64,000 nucleotides of DNA from Bacteroidia bacterium (GTDB lineage Bacteria > Bacteroidota > Bacteroidia > J057 > JADKCL01): NCBI GenBank assembly GCA_020635905.1, contig JACJYV010000009.1:310001-374000 (forward strand). Reading direction: 5' to 3'. Positions 43,627 to 53,900 of the stretch are shown in pieces (the first letter of the stretch is position 1; each line of letters starts with the position of its first letter). Position numbers and translations under genes: made by a program. The notes under the pieces were generated by a model. That model worked only from the letters and a program-made list of their open reading frames with translations. It searched no databases and was not told where the DNA came from.

Positions 43627-44625
43627 ATGAAAGTACTGGTCACAGGAGGAGCGGGGTTTATTGGTTCTAATCTGGTGGAACACCTGTTGGAAAGGGGAGA
43701 TGAGGTCAAAGTCATCGATAACCTGAGTACGGGCAGGATTGAAAATCTGGATCGGGCCAAAGATTCTTCCTCTTTTGAATTCATCGAAGGAACGGTTTCT
43801 GACCGCGATTTGATGGATCAGCTGATCAAATGGTGCGATCATTGTTACCATTTGGCGGCTCCTGTGGGCGTAAAGTACATCATGGACAATCCTGTCCTGA
43901 CCATTCTTGAAAACATCCGCGGCATTGACGTGGTGCTTGAATCTGTAAATAAATACGGGAAAAGGGTGCTGGTCGCCTCGACCTCGGAAGTTTACGGAAA
44001 AAGCCTGGACATGCTCGATAAGACGCGCAAACACAAGCTGAAGGAAGACGATTACCGGGTTGAAGGCTCCACCCAGAACCATCGCTGGGCCTATGCCAAT
44101 ACCAAATCCCTGGACGAATTCCTTTCGCTTGCTTATCACAAAGAGAAAAATATGGAAGTGGTCGTGGTCCGGTTGTTTAATACAGTCGGGCCACGCCAGC
44201 TTTCCAATTACGGGATGGTAATCCCGAATTTTGTAGAAAAGGCCCTGAAAGGGGAGGATGTGATGGTTTTTGGGTCAGGGGAACAACGCCGCAGCTTCAT
44301 GCATGTGGAAGACGTCCTTCGCGCCCTGACCAGCCTGATGGAAACTCCTGCCGCCTTTGGCAAGGTCTTTAACGTGGGAAATCCCATTGAGATTTCCATC
44401 CGTGAACTGGCCGAACTGGTGATCCGTAAAACGGGTGGTCTCTCCAAAGTCAAAATGATTTCCTACGAAGAGGCCTACGGATCAGGTTTTGAAGACATGA
44501 ATCGCCGCACGGCTGATATTGGTCGCCTGCAGGAAGTCACGGGCTTCGCCATTCGCCACGACCTTGAATCCATCCTCGATGACATTATTTCCCATAAGCA
44601 GCAACTGAGTCGTCTTACAGGCTGA
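43627..44625 (+). CDS. NAD-dependent sugar-nucleotide epimerase/dehydratase
   Basis: A 332-residue extended SDR. The NAD loop is VLVTGGAGFIGSNLVEHLLE; the catalytic pair is in AYANTKSLDEFL (YxxxK) with the Ser/Thr in VASTSEVYGKS; LFNTVGPRQ is typical for UDP-glucose 4-epimerase and dTDP-glucose or UDP-glucuronate decarboxylase relatives. The ATG immediately follows the pnp stop codon, so it is in the same transcript, an unusual partner for pnp. The substrate is unknown; a role in cell-surface glycans is likely. Confidence 0.88.
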   Translation: MKVLVTGGAGFIGSNLVEHLLERGDEVKVIDNLSTGRIENLDRAKDSSSFEFIEGTVSDRDLMDQLIKWCDHCYHLAAPVGVKYIMDNPVLTILENIRGIDVVLESVNKYGKRVLVASTSEVYGKSLDMLDKTRKHKLKEDDYRVEGSTQNHRWAYANTKSLDEFLSLAYHKEKNMEVVVVRLFNTVGPRQLSNYGMVIPNFVEKALKGEDVMVFGSGEQRRSFMHVEDVLRALTSLMETPAAFGKVFNVGNPIEISIRELAELVIRKTGGLSKVKMISYEEAYGSGFEDMNRRTADIGRLQEVTGFAIRHDLESILDDIISHKQQLSRLTG

Positions 44626-44643
44626 AATTGAAAGGAATTTATC

Positions 44644-45099
44644 GTGAAAACCCTCTCAAAATCCCAATTTTCCAATTTTTTCTTCAGAATAATTCCTGCA
44701 ATTCTTTTGCTTGGAATATTGAACTCCTGTGGTGAAAAATCTCCTGAGGAAGGAAAAGGAGCCGTGGTTAAAGAAATGGGAGGTAATTTCAATCCTGAAT
44801 TTTCTGAAAGAACCTATGGGGGAACGCTGGACAGCAAAATTCCCATCTCCATGGTGCTCAACCGCAAGGGAAAAGCAATTTCAGGTACCTACCAGATGAA
44901 TACCCTTTCAGTGGATATTTACCTCAATGGCGAAGTCAGGGGAGATTCTGTTTTTCTGACAGAAACCTCCAGCCAGGGAGCCATTACGGGATATTTTTCC
45001 GCCGCTTATCTCCGCAATGGGGAAGAAATTTCCGGCCGGTGGGAAAGCAACAGCCGGGCCGACAAACGGCCGTTTACCGTTTTCGCAAAGAACCGCTGA
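44644..45099 (+). CDS. Lipoprotein, hypothetical (151 aa)
   Basis: GTG start at 44644 with AAGGAA eight nt upstream. The signal peptide ends in ILLLGILNSC, a lipobox. The mature part is a small beta-rich domain (TYGGTLDSKIPISMVLNRKG, TGYFSAAYLRNGEEISGRW), a pattern of 8-strand barrels binding small ligands, but no specific family is recognised. It lies 18 nt after the epimerase and probably shares its transcript. Confidence 0.72.
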   Translation: MKTLSKSQFSNFFFRIIPAILLLGILNSCGEKSPEEGKGAVVKEMGGNFNPEFSERTYGGTLDSKIPISMVLNRKGKAISGTYQMNTLSVDIYLNGEVRGDSVFLTETSSQGAITGYFSAAYLRNGEEISGRWESNSRADKRPFTVFAKNR

Positions 45100-45200
45100 T
45101 CCGGGCAAATCACGCTCAATTTATTCTGCAAGACACAAAGGCAATTCTCTTTTGCATTGCCAGCAACCTTTCGTAAATTCTCAGCCTAAAGGCATTTTTT

Positions 45201-46499
45201 ATGAGAAAAATTACGCTTGTCTTGTCCTTGCTGCTCCTTTTTGCAGGAGCCAAATCTCAAATTCTGAATCTGATACACCAGGGAAATACACCCGTGGGTG
45301 GTGGGTTGGAAACCTGGGGCTATGTGGATGATTCCACTGGCAAGGAATATGCCCTGATTGGCTGGTGGGACAGCATGTACATTTACGATGTTTCCACTCC
45401 TTCGGCACCTGTGCTGGTGGCTTCACTGGACACGATTCCGGGCTTTGATATGAAGGTTTATGACCACTTTATCTATACCTGCAGTGGCAATACCAATCGG
45501 CCTACTTACATCATTGACATTGACAATCCTGCTTCTCCTCAGTTGGTGGGTACAATTCAGGGCACACACAACCTTTGGGTGGATGATAATGCACATTTGT
45601 ATGCGGCCTATCCCGGGCTTACCATTTATGATCTGGCCAATCCTGCCACACCATCCGTTATCTGGCACGATTCCACCACGGATGGCCACGATATGATGGT
45701 CCAGGGCAATATTTTGTATTACTTTGGCGGATATGCCGGGATGTACATTTACGACATCAGCAACATCAGCAGCCCGCAATTGCTGGAACAAATTTCTGAT
45801 CCCAACATCAAATATACCCACAGTGGCTGGCCCTCTCCTGATGGAAAATACCTCTTCATCTGCGATGAACTGGCCAAGGACCCCACTCCAGACATTACCC
45901 TTTGGGACCTGTCCTCCCCGGGTAATCCATTGAAAGTCAATCAGTATGGGGATCCGCAGGCCATTGTACACAACCTGTATATTCTGAACGGGTATGCCTA
46001 TGTGTCCTATTATCAGAAGGGACTGAAGATATTTGATGTTTCAGGTCTGCCGGCCTTTCCGCTTCTCACCCGTTACGAAACCTTTCCAGACAGTTCAACC
46101 GAAAATTACGGGGGAGATTTTGGGGTGTATCCGTTTACTCCCTCGGGTACGATTTATGCCAGCGACATGACTTACGGGTTAATTCTCTTCAATTTTGACA
46201 GCCTGACCATTGGTCGCGACCACGAATTGGGAATGAATCCTTCTGTTTCTTTGAAAACCTGGCCCAATCCTCTGCAAAATGTACTGAATCTTCAACTCGA
46301 CCTTGAGAACCAGGATGTGGTAAATTTTCGGGTATTGGATCAGCGGGGTAGGGAAGTGGTAAACCTGGGAAATAATTCCTGCCTTCCTGGTAAAAATTCC
46401 TTTTCATTTTCTCTGCAAAATAACCTTGCCCCTGGAACTTACTTCCTGATTGCAACCGGCAAATTTGGTCAGGAAGTATGGAAGCTGGTGAGGGAATAA
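45201..46499 (+). CDS. Choice-of-anchor-B-like LVIVD-repeat protein with T9SS sorting domain
   Basis: A 432-residue exported protein: signal peptide MRKITLVLSLLLLFAGAKSQ, then a beta-propeller-like series of repeats with the pattern YIYDVS-x-P-x-PVLV, YIIDIDNPASPQLVG, TIYDLANPATPSVIW, YIYDISNISSPQLLE, KIFDVSGLPAFPLL (LVIVD-type). It ends in a T9SS type A domain (WPNPLQNVLNLQLDL to EVWKLVRE). The architecture matches the choice-of-anchor B family. Surface display is expected; ligand unknown. Confidence 0.85.
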   Translation: MRKITLVLSLLLLFAGAKSQILNLIHQGNTPVGGGLETWGYVDDSTGKEYALIGWWDSMYIYDVSTPSAPVLVASLDTIPGFDMKVYDHFIYTCSGNTNRPTYIIDIDNPASPQLVGTIQGTHNLWVDDNAHLYAAYPGLTIYDLANPATPSVIWHDSTTDGHDMMVQGNILYYFGGYAGMYIYDISNISSPQLLEQISDPNIKYTHSGWPSPDGKYLFICDELAKDPTPDITLWDLSSPGNPLKVNQYGDPQAIVHNLYILNGYAYVSYYQKGLKIFDVSGLPAFPLLTRYETFPDSSTENYGGDFGVYPFTPSGTIYASDMTYGLILFNFDSLTIGRDHELGMNPSVSLKTWPNPLQNVLNLQLDLENQDVVNFRVLDQRGREVVNLGNNSCLPGKNSFSFSLQNNLAPGTYFLIATGKFGQEVWKLVRE

Positions 46500-46535
46500 C
46501 TTGAAGCAGAAAGGAAACTCAATTCTCTGAATTGT

Positions 46536-47441
46536 ATGAAAATCAGGATTTTATTTCTTTTGGCGGCTGGTTTTTTCCTGCTGGCCGGGTCGGTTTTTGA
46601 TGAAAAACCTCCTGTTCGTGCCCGCCATGTAGTGGTGATTGGGGTGGATGGAATGAGTCCCAATGGCATTCAAAATGCGGAAACTCCGTTTATGGATGCA
46701 ATGCGCAAGAACGGAAGCTGGGCCTTTCATGCCCAGGCCATTTTGCCCTCCTCCAGCAGTCCCAACTGGGCTTCCATGATCATGGGTGCAGGTCCCGAAA
46801 AGCACGGCATTACTTCAAATGCCTGGCAGCGCAGGAAACACGAGCAGGAGCCCGTTTGTCAGGGAAAATGGGGAACTTTTCCCACCATTTTTGCATTGCT
46901 ACGCGAACAAAGGCCCAAGGCATTTTCTGCCATTTATCATGACTGGTTCAGCTTTGGGCGCCTGGTTGAGCCGGGAGTGACCAGCCGTAAACTGAATACT
47001 GCAGGTTACCGCGAAACCACCCGCGCGGCTTGTATTGGCATTCGTCTCCACAAACCCGAACTCACTTTCATTCATCTGGATTTGTGCGACCATGCCGGGC
47101 ACAAATTCGGGCACGGTACGCCTGAGTATTATCGCTCTGTAGCGCTGGCCGACAAGATGATTGGCAAGATTCTGAAGGCCCTGCAACAGGCCAAAATTCT
47201 TGAAGAAACCGTTGTTTTGGTAACTTCAGACCATGGCGGGATTGGCAAGGGGCACGGAGGAGAAACCATGGAGGAGGTCGAAATTCCCTGGATTATTTCC
47301 GGTCCCGGGGTGAAAAAGGACCACGAGATTACCACTCCCTTCAAAACCTATCATACCGCGGCTACCCTGGCCTGGCTGCTGGGAGTTACCCCGCACGAGT
47401 GTTGGGACGGGAAGCCTGTCCTGGAAGCTTTTAATGAGTAA
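46536..47441 (+). CDS. Alkaline-phosphatase-superfamily (nucleotide pyrophosphatase/phosphodiesterase type) enzyme
   Basis: A 301-residue exported hydrolase with a short N-terminal signal (MKIRILFLLAAGFFLLAGSV). Metal and nucleophile blocks: VVVIGVDGMSP, SSSPNWASMIMGAGPEKHG (nucleophile region), HLDLCDHAGHKFGHG and VTSDHGGIGKGHGG. All metal ligands of the NPP group appear present. The length is short for the family, about a minimal catalytic domain. It likely cleaves phosphodiesters or phosphonates in the periplasm; the substrate is unknown. It is 15 nt from the convergent subtilase gene. Confidence 0.85.
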   Translation: MKIRILFLLAAGFFLLAGSVFDEKPPVRARHVVVIGVDGMSPNGIQNAETPFMDAMRKNGSWAFHAQAILPSSSSPNWASMIMGAGPEKHGITSNAWQRRKHEQEPVCQGKWGTFPTIFALLREQRPKAFSAIYHDWFSFGRLVEPGVTSRKLNTAGYRETTRAACIGIRLHKPELTFIHLDLCDHAGHKFGHGTPEYYRSVALADKMIGKILKALQQAKILEETVVLVTSDHGGIGKGHGGETMEEVEIPWIISGPGVKKDHEITTPFKTYHTAATLAWLLGVTPHECWDGKPVLEAFNE

Positions 47442-47456
47442 AATTCCACTGAAATT

Positions 47457-50400
47457 CTACTTTCTGATCACCTTGAAGGTCCTTTTCATTTCTGAATTGG
47501 ACAGCTCCAGCAGGAGAAATCCCTGGGGCAGATTGCTCAGATCAAGGGCGTAGGAGACGGTTTCACTTTGTTTCTGATGCTCTTCCACCCTTAATTCCTG
47601 CCCCACCAAATTGAGCAACCTGATTTTGAGACGTCCGCGGTAGGCATTATCCAGATCCACAAAAAGTTGGTCATGGGCCGGGTTGGGATAGTATTTCAGG
47701 TTCTGAGCCAGGATGTGATTGGGCAATTTGAGCAAAGTATCCACCTGAATATTGAGCGTAACCGTATCTGAGCAGCGGCAGTCGTTCTGGGCATACATGG
47801 TCACGGTGTGATTTCCGTAGGTGTTGTACACGTGGTAACGATTGGAATCCAGGCTGAAAACGTAGTTTCCATCCCCAAAATCCCAGCCGCGACCAATCAC
47901 ATCTGAAGTGGTATCATTGAACCAAACCGTGTCCCCAATGAAAATATTGGTGGCTGAGGCCGTAAAACCTGCATTGATTTTGCGGCCAATGGTGAGATTG
48001 ATACCGTCAATATCTTTGCAGCCGCCGCCATTGGTCACCTCGCAGGTGTATTTGCCACCATTGCTCACGGAAATGGTTTGGGTGGTCTGTCCCGTACTCC
48101 AAAGGTAAGAAGAGTACCCGCTGCCTGCATCCAGGGTCACGCTGGTGGGACCCACGCAGGTGGTCAGATCCTGCCCAAGGTTTACTTTAGGAATATTGCC
48201 CAGGATCACGCAGTTGTACTTTTCACGGGCTGCATCAGCCGCAGCCCGCACATCCACCAGTTTTTTGCCTGCGGCCATGAAAAAGGCCACTTTTTCTGTG
48301 GCGCCTGCCCCAATGTTAAAGGGACCTGCGGAAACAAAAGCAATGATGTCCGTGGTGTCGCTGTTGGCTCCTGAAGGTGGGCTGGAAAGAGCAGTCCATT
48401 TGGACGCAGTGGTGAAATTAAAGAGGGAGAAGTCCGTGGCATAAGCCCCCAGGGTGTGGTTGGAAACCAGGCCCATGGCAGGATAATAATACTGACCGTG
48501 ATAAATTTCATCCGCATAAATCAGCTGGCCTGCAGTATCAAATTTGCAAATATTGGCGGGAGAATAGCCCAGATCCCAATCAGCATACATGCCGCAACGC
48601 AGCCCGCTGAGGGCAAAGGCGTTATTATTGGTGATTTCGTATTCAAAAATGATGTAATCCTGGTGCTCACCTTCGGTGTACTGATACACATTCTGGTTGA
48701 TTTCCAGATTGAGTGAACTGGCCGCGCCGTTGTCGTTATACAAAATATGCCCCTGACGGTCCGCCAGAGGGCCCGGGGAAACGGCAGACGCCTCCACCAC
48801 ATTTACAAAATCATTGTCCTGACCGCCACCATTTCCACGGATGTTATCTGAAACCTGAGTAGAAGACATTCCCACCAGAAAACCACCCTCTGAGAGGCAA
48901 TGCTGGTCGCTGTTGTAGGTAACCCCCCGTCCCAGACTGTTGCTGGGGTAATTATGCCAACCATAACGGCCCTTGCTGTCAATGCTGGTTTTGAGGCGAT
49001 TTGCGCTCATGGGCACAAAGGACTGGTCAATGGTCATGGGATAGTATTCCCAGTCGTTATAGGTGCCGTCGCTGTAGGCAAAGCGCAGGTAAGCAGTTGC
49101 ATTGGCCGGGGCGCTGCCCAGCACTTTCACCCTGAAAGCTGCATGTTTGAGGCTGACCGTGTCCAGGGTGCTCAGAGATCCCACGTTGATGGTCTGATCA
49201 ATCACCTGAAGGTAGGTGGAACTGGGAGTGGTTAGGGTGATGTCAAGTGAACCCGTGGGATCGAGGTAATTGACGAATTTGGCCCGCACATAAATGGTAT
49301 CTCCGGGCTCAATCAGGCCATTGTCGAGGTCATCATACTGTACATCCACCAACCTGACGGATGGGCTGGCAAAGGTCAGGGCCCGCCAGCAATCCAGGCG
49401 CCCATGGCCGAATTTCTCAGCATAGGTGGAGGCAGGATTATCCAGATAAAAAGTGTCATTTGCGCTTACCCGCACATGTTCGCCCGCCTGAATGGGATTG
49501 ATATTTGGATAATAATCCAAAGCCAGGGCAGAAGCCCCGCAAACCACAGGCGCAGCCAGTGAAGTTCCCGTTCCGTAGCCTCCAGATCCACCGCAAATCG
49601 AGTTTTTGGCCGTGGTTTGGAGGTTGCGGGCAGGAGCCGTAACGTCGAGCAGGTAGTTGTAGGTTGACCCAAAGCCCGAATTATTGAACCAAACCTGACC
49701 CCCGTTTTGCTCGCCTGCCACCCCGATCACGTTGGGATAAGTCGCGGGGAAGAAACGATAATCGCCAGGAGTATTTCCACCTGCCACCACGATAAGGATC
49801 TTTTTATTGATGGCCGCGTAGCGGACTACGTCCGCTCCAAAGTCTGAATACCAGGTGCCCCCCCAACTCAGATTCACAATGGGAATCTGGTGATCTGCGG
49901 CGTAAGCCAGGGCTTCATAGCCAAAAATAATGTAGCCGCTGCCGCTGGGAGTCGTTTTCAGGGGGATGAATTTGGTGTTGAAGCCAATGCTGGCAATGCA
50001 AAAATTATTATCAGATTCGGCCGCTGCGGGCCCGGTTACAATCACCCCGTGATCCGTGACGTCGTAGGAAGGATCTTCGTCAGCAGGTGCGCCCAGGCTG
50101 TCACCGCCAAAATCCCAGCCATGGTAATTGTCGATGTAGCCGTCATTGTCATTGTCGATCCCGTCGATGGTGTCATTTAGGTTAAAGAGAATTTTATCCT
50201 TCAAATCAGGGTGAATGAGGGATGTTCCTGTATCCAGAATGCCAATTGCAATGGTGCTGTCGCCGCGGGAGAGGTCCCAGGCCTTGCGGGCATTGGTCTG
50301 ATTGATGTAATATTGCTTGATGGTATCAGGGTCGTTGGGATTGTAGAGCGTCTGATAGACGTAATGAGGTTCTGCATACTCGACCGCAGGGCTTTGCAGA

Positions 50401-50780
50401 ATCAGATTAATGGCATCCACCAGATCGACGGAGCCTTTGTATTCGAGTTCATAAATCAGAGTGATATCCGCCATGCGCTGCCCCAGTTCGTTATGGGTAC
50501 TTGCGGGGCGATCTGCGTAAGGAAATACCTTTTTCAGGCTGGTCACATTCAGGAAGGGGAAAAGTTCTGGAATGCCTGGTACCTGCACGGTGTTGGCATT
50601 ACAAAGGGTGCGATAATCATTTTTGACCTTGAAATAAATTCTTCCCGGGAGATAGTCAGTGATGGTCACTCCAGCAGGCATCTGGAACTTTTTCAATTTG
50701 GCCTGGGAGGGTGTCTGGGCAAAGATTGCAGTGATAAACAGGGGCAAGGTCAGCAGGCAGGCGGCAATGTATTTCTTCAT
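47457..50780 (-). CDS. Secreted subtilisin-like (S8) protease with PKD and T9SS domains, copy 1
   Basis: A 1107-residue exported protease. Signal peptide MKKYIAACLLTLPLFITAIF-AQ; a prodomain-like region to about residue 165; then the S8 catalytic domain with Asp183 (ILDTGTSLIHPDL), His244 (DHGVIVTG), oxyanion Asn336 (AGGNTPG) and Ser407 (GTGTSLAAPVV). Between Asp and His is an Asp-rich insert (DGIDNDNDGYIDNYHGWDFG), probably calcium-binding. A long all-beta region, a PKD-like domain (WDFGDGNYVFS) and a T9SS tail (KYYPNPAHDQLFVDL) follow. HGTHVAG is changed to HGVIVTG but the catalytic His is kept. It is a paralogue of the next gene. Confidence 0.92.
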   Translation of the reverse strand: MKKYIAACLLTLPLFITAIFAQTPSQAKLKKFQMPAGVTITDYLPGRIYFKVKNDYRTLCNANTVQVPGIPELFPFLNVTSLKKVFPYADRPASTHNELGQRMADITLIYELEYKGSVDLVDAINLILQSPAVEYAEPHYVYQTLYNPNDPDTIKQYYINQTNARKAWDLSRGDSTIAIGILDTGTSLIHPDLKDKILFNLNDTIDGIDNDNDGYIDNYHGWDFGGDSLGAPADEDPSYDVTDHGVIVTGPAAAESDNNFCIASIGFNTKFIPLKTTPSGSGYIIFGYEALAYAADHQIPIVNLSWGGTWYSDFGADVVRYAAINKKILIVVAGGNTPGDYRFFPATYPNVIGVAGEQNGGQVWFNNSGFGSTYNYLLDVTAPARNLQTTAKNSICGGSGGYGTGTSLAAPVVCGASALALDYYPNINPIQAGEHVRVSANDTFYLDNPASTYAEKFGHGRLDCWRALTFASPSVRLVDVQYDDLDNGLIEPGDTIYVRAKFVNYLDPTGSLDITLTTPSSTYLQVIDQTINVGSLSTLDTVSLKHAAFRVKVLGSAPANATAYLRFAYSDGTYNDWEYYPMTIDQSFVPMSANRLKTSIDSKGRYGWHNYPSNSLGRGVTYNSDQHCLSEGGFLVGMSSTQVSDNIRGNGGGQDNDFVNVVEASAVSPGPLADRQGHILYNDNGAASSLNLEINQNVYQYTEGEHQDYIIFEYEITNNNAFALSGLRCGMYADWDLGYSPANICKFDTAGQLIYADEIYHGQYYYPAMGLVSNHTLGAYATDFSLFNFTTASKWTALSSPPSGANSDTTDIIAFVSAGPFNIGAGATEKVAFFMAAGKKLVDVRAAADAAREKYNCVILGNIPKVNLGQDLTTCVGPTSVTLDAGSGYSSYLWSTGQTTQTISVSNGGKYTCEVTNGGGCKDIDGINLTIGRKINAGFTASATNIFIGDTVWFNDTTSDVIGRGWDFGDGNYVFSLDSNRYHVYNTYGNHTVTMYAQNDCRCSDTVTLNIQVDTLLKLPNHILAQNLKYYPNPAHDQLFVDLDNAYRGRLKIRLLNLVGQELRVEEHQKQSETVSYALDLSNLPQGFLLLELSNSEMKRTFKVIRK

Positions 50781-50871
50781 CTCTCTTAATTGGGAATCCT
50801 TTAAATTTACGCAATTTTCCTGTCTCTCTCAATTTCTTTTCCCGCCAATTCAGGCGGTATAAAAAAGAAAA

Positions 50872-50898
50872 ACTGCCGCTGGCATCGCCAGCGACAGT
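50872..50898 (-). terminator. Terminator of the second subtilase gene
   Basis: Stem ACTGCCGCTGGC (50872-50883) / GCCAGCGACAGT (50887-50898), one mismatch, 3-nt loop; read on the minus strand it lies about 21 nt after the stop at 50919 and is followed by TTTTTCTTTTTT. Confidence 0.8.
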
Positions 50899-50918
50899 CT
50901 GTATTATTACTTGAAATG

Positions 50919-53900
50919 CTATCGTTTGATGAAGCGCAGCACCCGGGTCAAATCGCCCATGCTCACCTGCAGGGCATAATTTCCGGCCGGGATATGAGCT
51001 ATTTCCAACTGAGGTTCAAACCTGGAGGCAAATTTGCTGAATGTCTTTCTCAAAACGGTCCGTCCCTGCATATCCAAAACCGTGAGGATGGTTTCTCCCT
51101 GATAATCATTCTGTATACGGGTGGAAATATAGCTGCTTGCCGGGTTGGGAAAAACGCTGATTTCGTCATTTTGAGGCAGATTTTGTCCAGTTCCCGTCAC
51201 CAGCGCCTTGATCGTGATGGACATGGTGGTGGTATCAAAGCAGTATCCGTTCCCCGAAATCAGGGTGACCAGGTAGGTGCCTGGCGACTGGTAGGAATAA
51301 TTGGGGTGAAACTGATTGCTGGCTCCAGTTCCGTCTCCAAAATCCCAGTGAACGTAATTGGTCTCCAGGGGAGCATTGCTGGAAAAGGTAATGGATTCGT
51401 TGATATCAGCTTCAGATTTATTGGCAAAAATCAGGCTCGTGCCAGTCAGCAAATTGACATGAATGGTGTCGGAAGTGTGGCATCCGTCAGAATTGAATAC
51501 ATCCAGGTAGTAGGTTCCAGCATTGTCAACCGTAATCTGCGGCGTGGTGCTGCCCGTGGACCAAATGTAGGTCTCGTACTGGTCAACGGGAGCAGAAAGA
51601 TTGACAGGGGCATTTTTCAAACATTCAGTGATGTCAGCACCCAAATTAAGGGGCAGAAGTCGGGTCCTGACCCGGCAATGGTAGGCTTCCAGAGCCATTG
51701 CCGCGTGATCGTTCAGGTCTTGCTGGTCCATTCCTGAAATCAGGGCAAAAGCAATGATAATGGAATCTCCCGGGTTAAGATTGATTTGGTTAACGGCCAG
51801 AGATTGAACCAGATCGCCCGTGACATTGGTAATTGAACTGCTGCCCTGAGAGATGGCGTTGAATTTGTCAACATCCGTAAAGTAGAATGCGTTGGCGCTT
51901 TTATTGAAGGAAACGGCATTTTGGTTGGTGAGGAGGCGAATCCCTGAAAAGATCTGAGAGCCGCCACCATTAGTGCCTAATTCGGCGAATAGCAGGTTAT
52001 TTCCAGCATTAAAGCCAGAGGAAAGTGCAGTCAGAGCCGTGCCTGTGCCACCCCATTCCAGCAAGATACCTGCGCTCAAATGCGAGTGATAGGTATTGGT
52101 GGGGTTGCGAATCACGTACTCCATGATGATGAAATCATCCATGCCGGGTTCAGAGAAAGCGAAGGTATTCTGATCGACCTTCAGACCCAGGGGAAGGGTG
52201 GCGAGTCCGTCTGAAAACTGACAAAAAGCCTCTTTGGCGGCAATTTTACCCGGCTCATGAATCACGGGTGGTGCCAGCAGGTTATAGTCGCGGGTAGGGG
52301 AGGACACCTGGTTTTTAGTGGCATCAGTGAAATTGGAAAGGGATGAACCCATCATAAAACCGCCGGTTTTCAGGTTATTTCCCATGGATTTATAATCCCA
52401 GCCCAGCCCCAGATTATTCGAAGGACAATCCCCAAAACCAATATTTCCAATGGGAGTGACTGACAGGTGGAGATTATTCACTTCAAAGGGAATGCAAATC
52501 GGGAAAATGGAAAATTTGCGGTATTCAAAATCTTCGTAGGAAACAGATGGGTCGCTCAAAGAGAATTTCAGCCATTTCTCGATCTCAATGTCACAATTTT
52601 CACGGATCACAATGCGAAATGGCTGGGCATTGATCTGATATCCCAGGGTAGGGATAGCCCCGACGGTCACGGTGGAATTCAGAATTTCCACGCAGGTGCT
52701 GTCAGGGGTGGAAAGGGTCACCTGCAGGTTGCTGACCGGGTCAAGGTAATTGATGAATTTGGCATAAACCTCAACCGTATCATAAGGTTCTGGGCGGTTA
52801 TTATTATGATCTTTGAAATACAGACTGTCAACCCGGACAGAGGGTTTAGAGGAATTCAATGCATCAAAGAGATCAATCCGTCCGTGCCCAAGCTTGTCCG
52901 TGTAGGCAGGATCGGGGTTTTTGGTGTAAATCTCGTGAGAAGTGATTCGCAGCAATTGACCGATCTGATAATTGGTGTAATTGGGAAAATGGGCTTTCAG
53001 AATGCCTGCCGCCCCGGCCACGATGGGAGAAGCCAGGGAAGTTCCCGTTGCACCAGCGTAATAGGAATTGGTCAGGGAAGTGGTGCGAATGTTGCGGGCG
53101 GGAGCCACCACATCCACCAGATAATTATAGCTCGTTCCAAAGCCAGAATTGGAATACCAGACAAAATCATGTTCCTGCACATTATTGATCCAGGCAGCCT
53201 GGGTTCCACCCACGCTCAGGATGTTGTCGTAACTTGCCGGGTAAATCTCAATTTCTGAAGGAGTATTGCCAGCTGCAGCCACCACCAGACAGCCCTTGTT
53301 GATGGCGGCATAATTCACCACATCCTGTCCGTACTGGCTGAAGCCATTATAGCCCCAGCTGAGGTTGATGATGGGAACTCCGTGGTCTGCGGCATATACC
53401 AGGGCGTCAAAGCCGTAAGCTACGCCCGTATTATTGTCGTAGGAAGCTTTGAGCGGCAGGTATTTGCAATTATACCCCACCCCCGCAATACCAATCCCGT
53501 TATTGGGTTGGGCCACTGATACACCACTCACCAGCACACCGTGATCCACGCCAGACATGGTTCCTGCCCACGAAGGATCGTTATCAGGCGGGCTGGTCAG
53601 GCTGGATCCACCAAAATCCCAACCGCGGTAATTGTCCACATAGCCATCCTGATCATTGTCAATGCCGTCAATGGTATCAGCCAGATTAAACCAGACTTTG
53701 TCCTTCAGTTCAGAGTGTCCAAAAGAAGTTCCCGTGTCAATAATCCCAATCACAATGTTGGAATCCCCTTTGGAAAGGTCCCAGCCCAGCAGGGCATTGA
53801 TCGCGGTCAGGTAGTACTGATCGCCGAGTTTGGGATCGTTGGGAGCGTAAAAAGACTGGTAAATGAAACGGGGCTCAGCATATTCGATGAATCCCAGCTG

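Noticed and set aside
43066..44139. 357-codon minus-strand frame across pnp and the epimerase
   Set aside because: Antisense shadow of two conserved genes; no recognisable domain.
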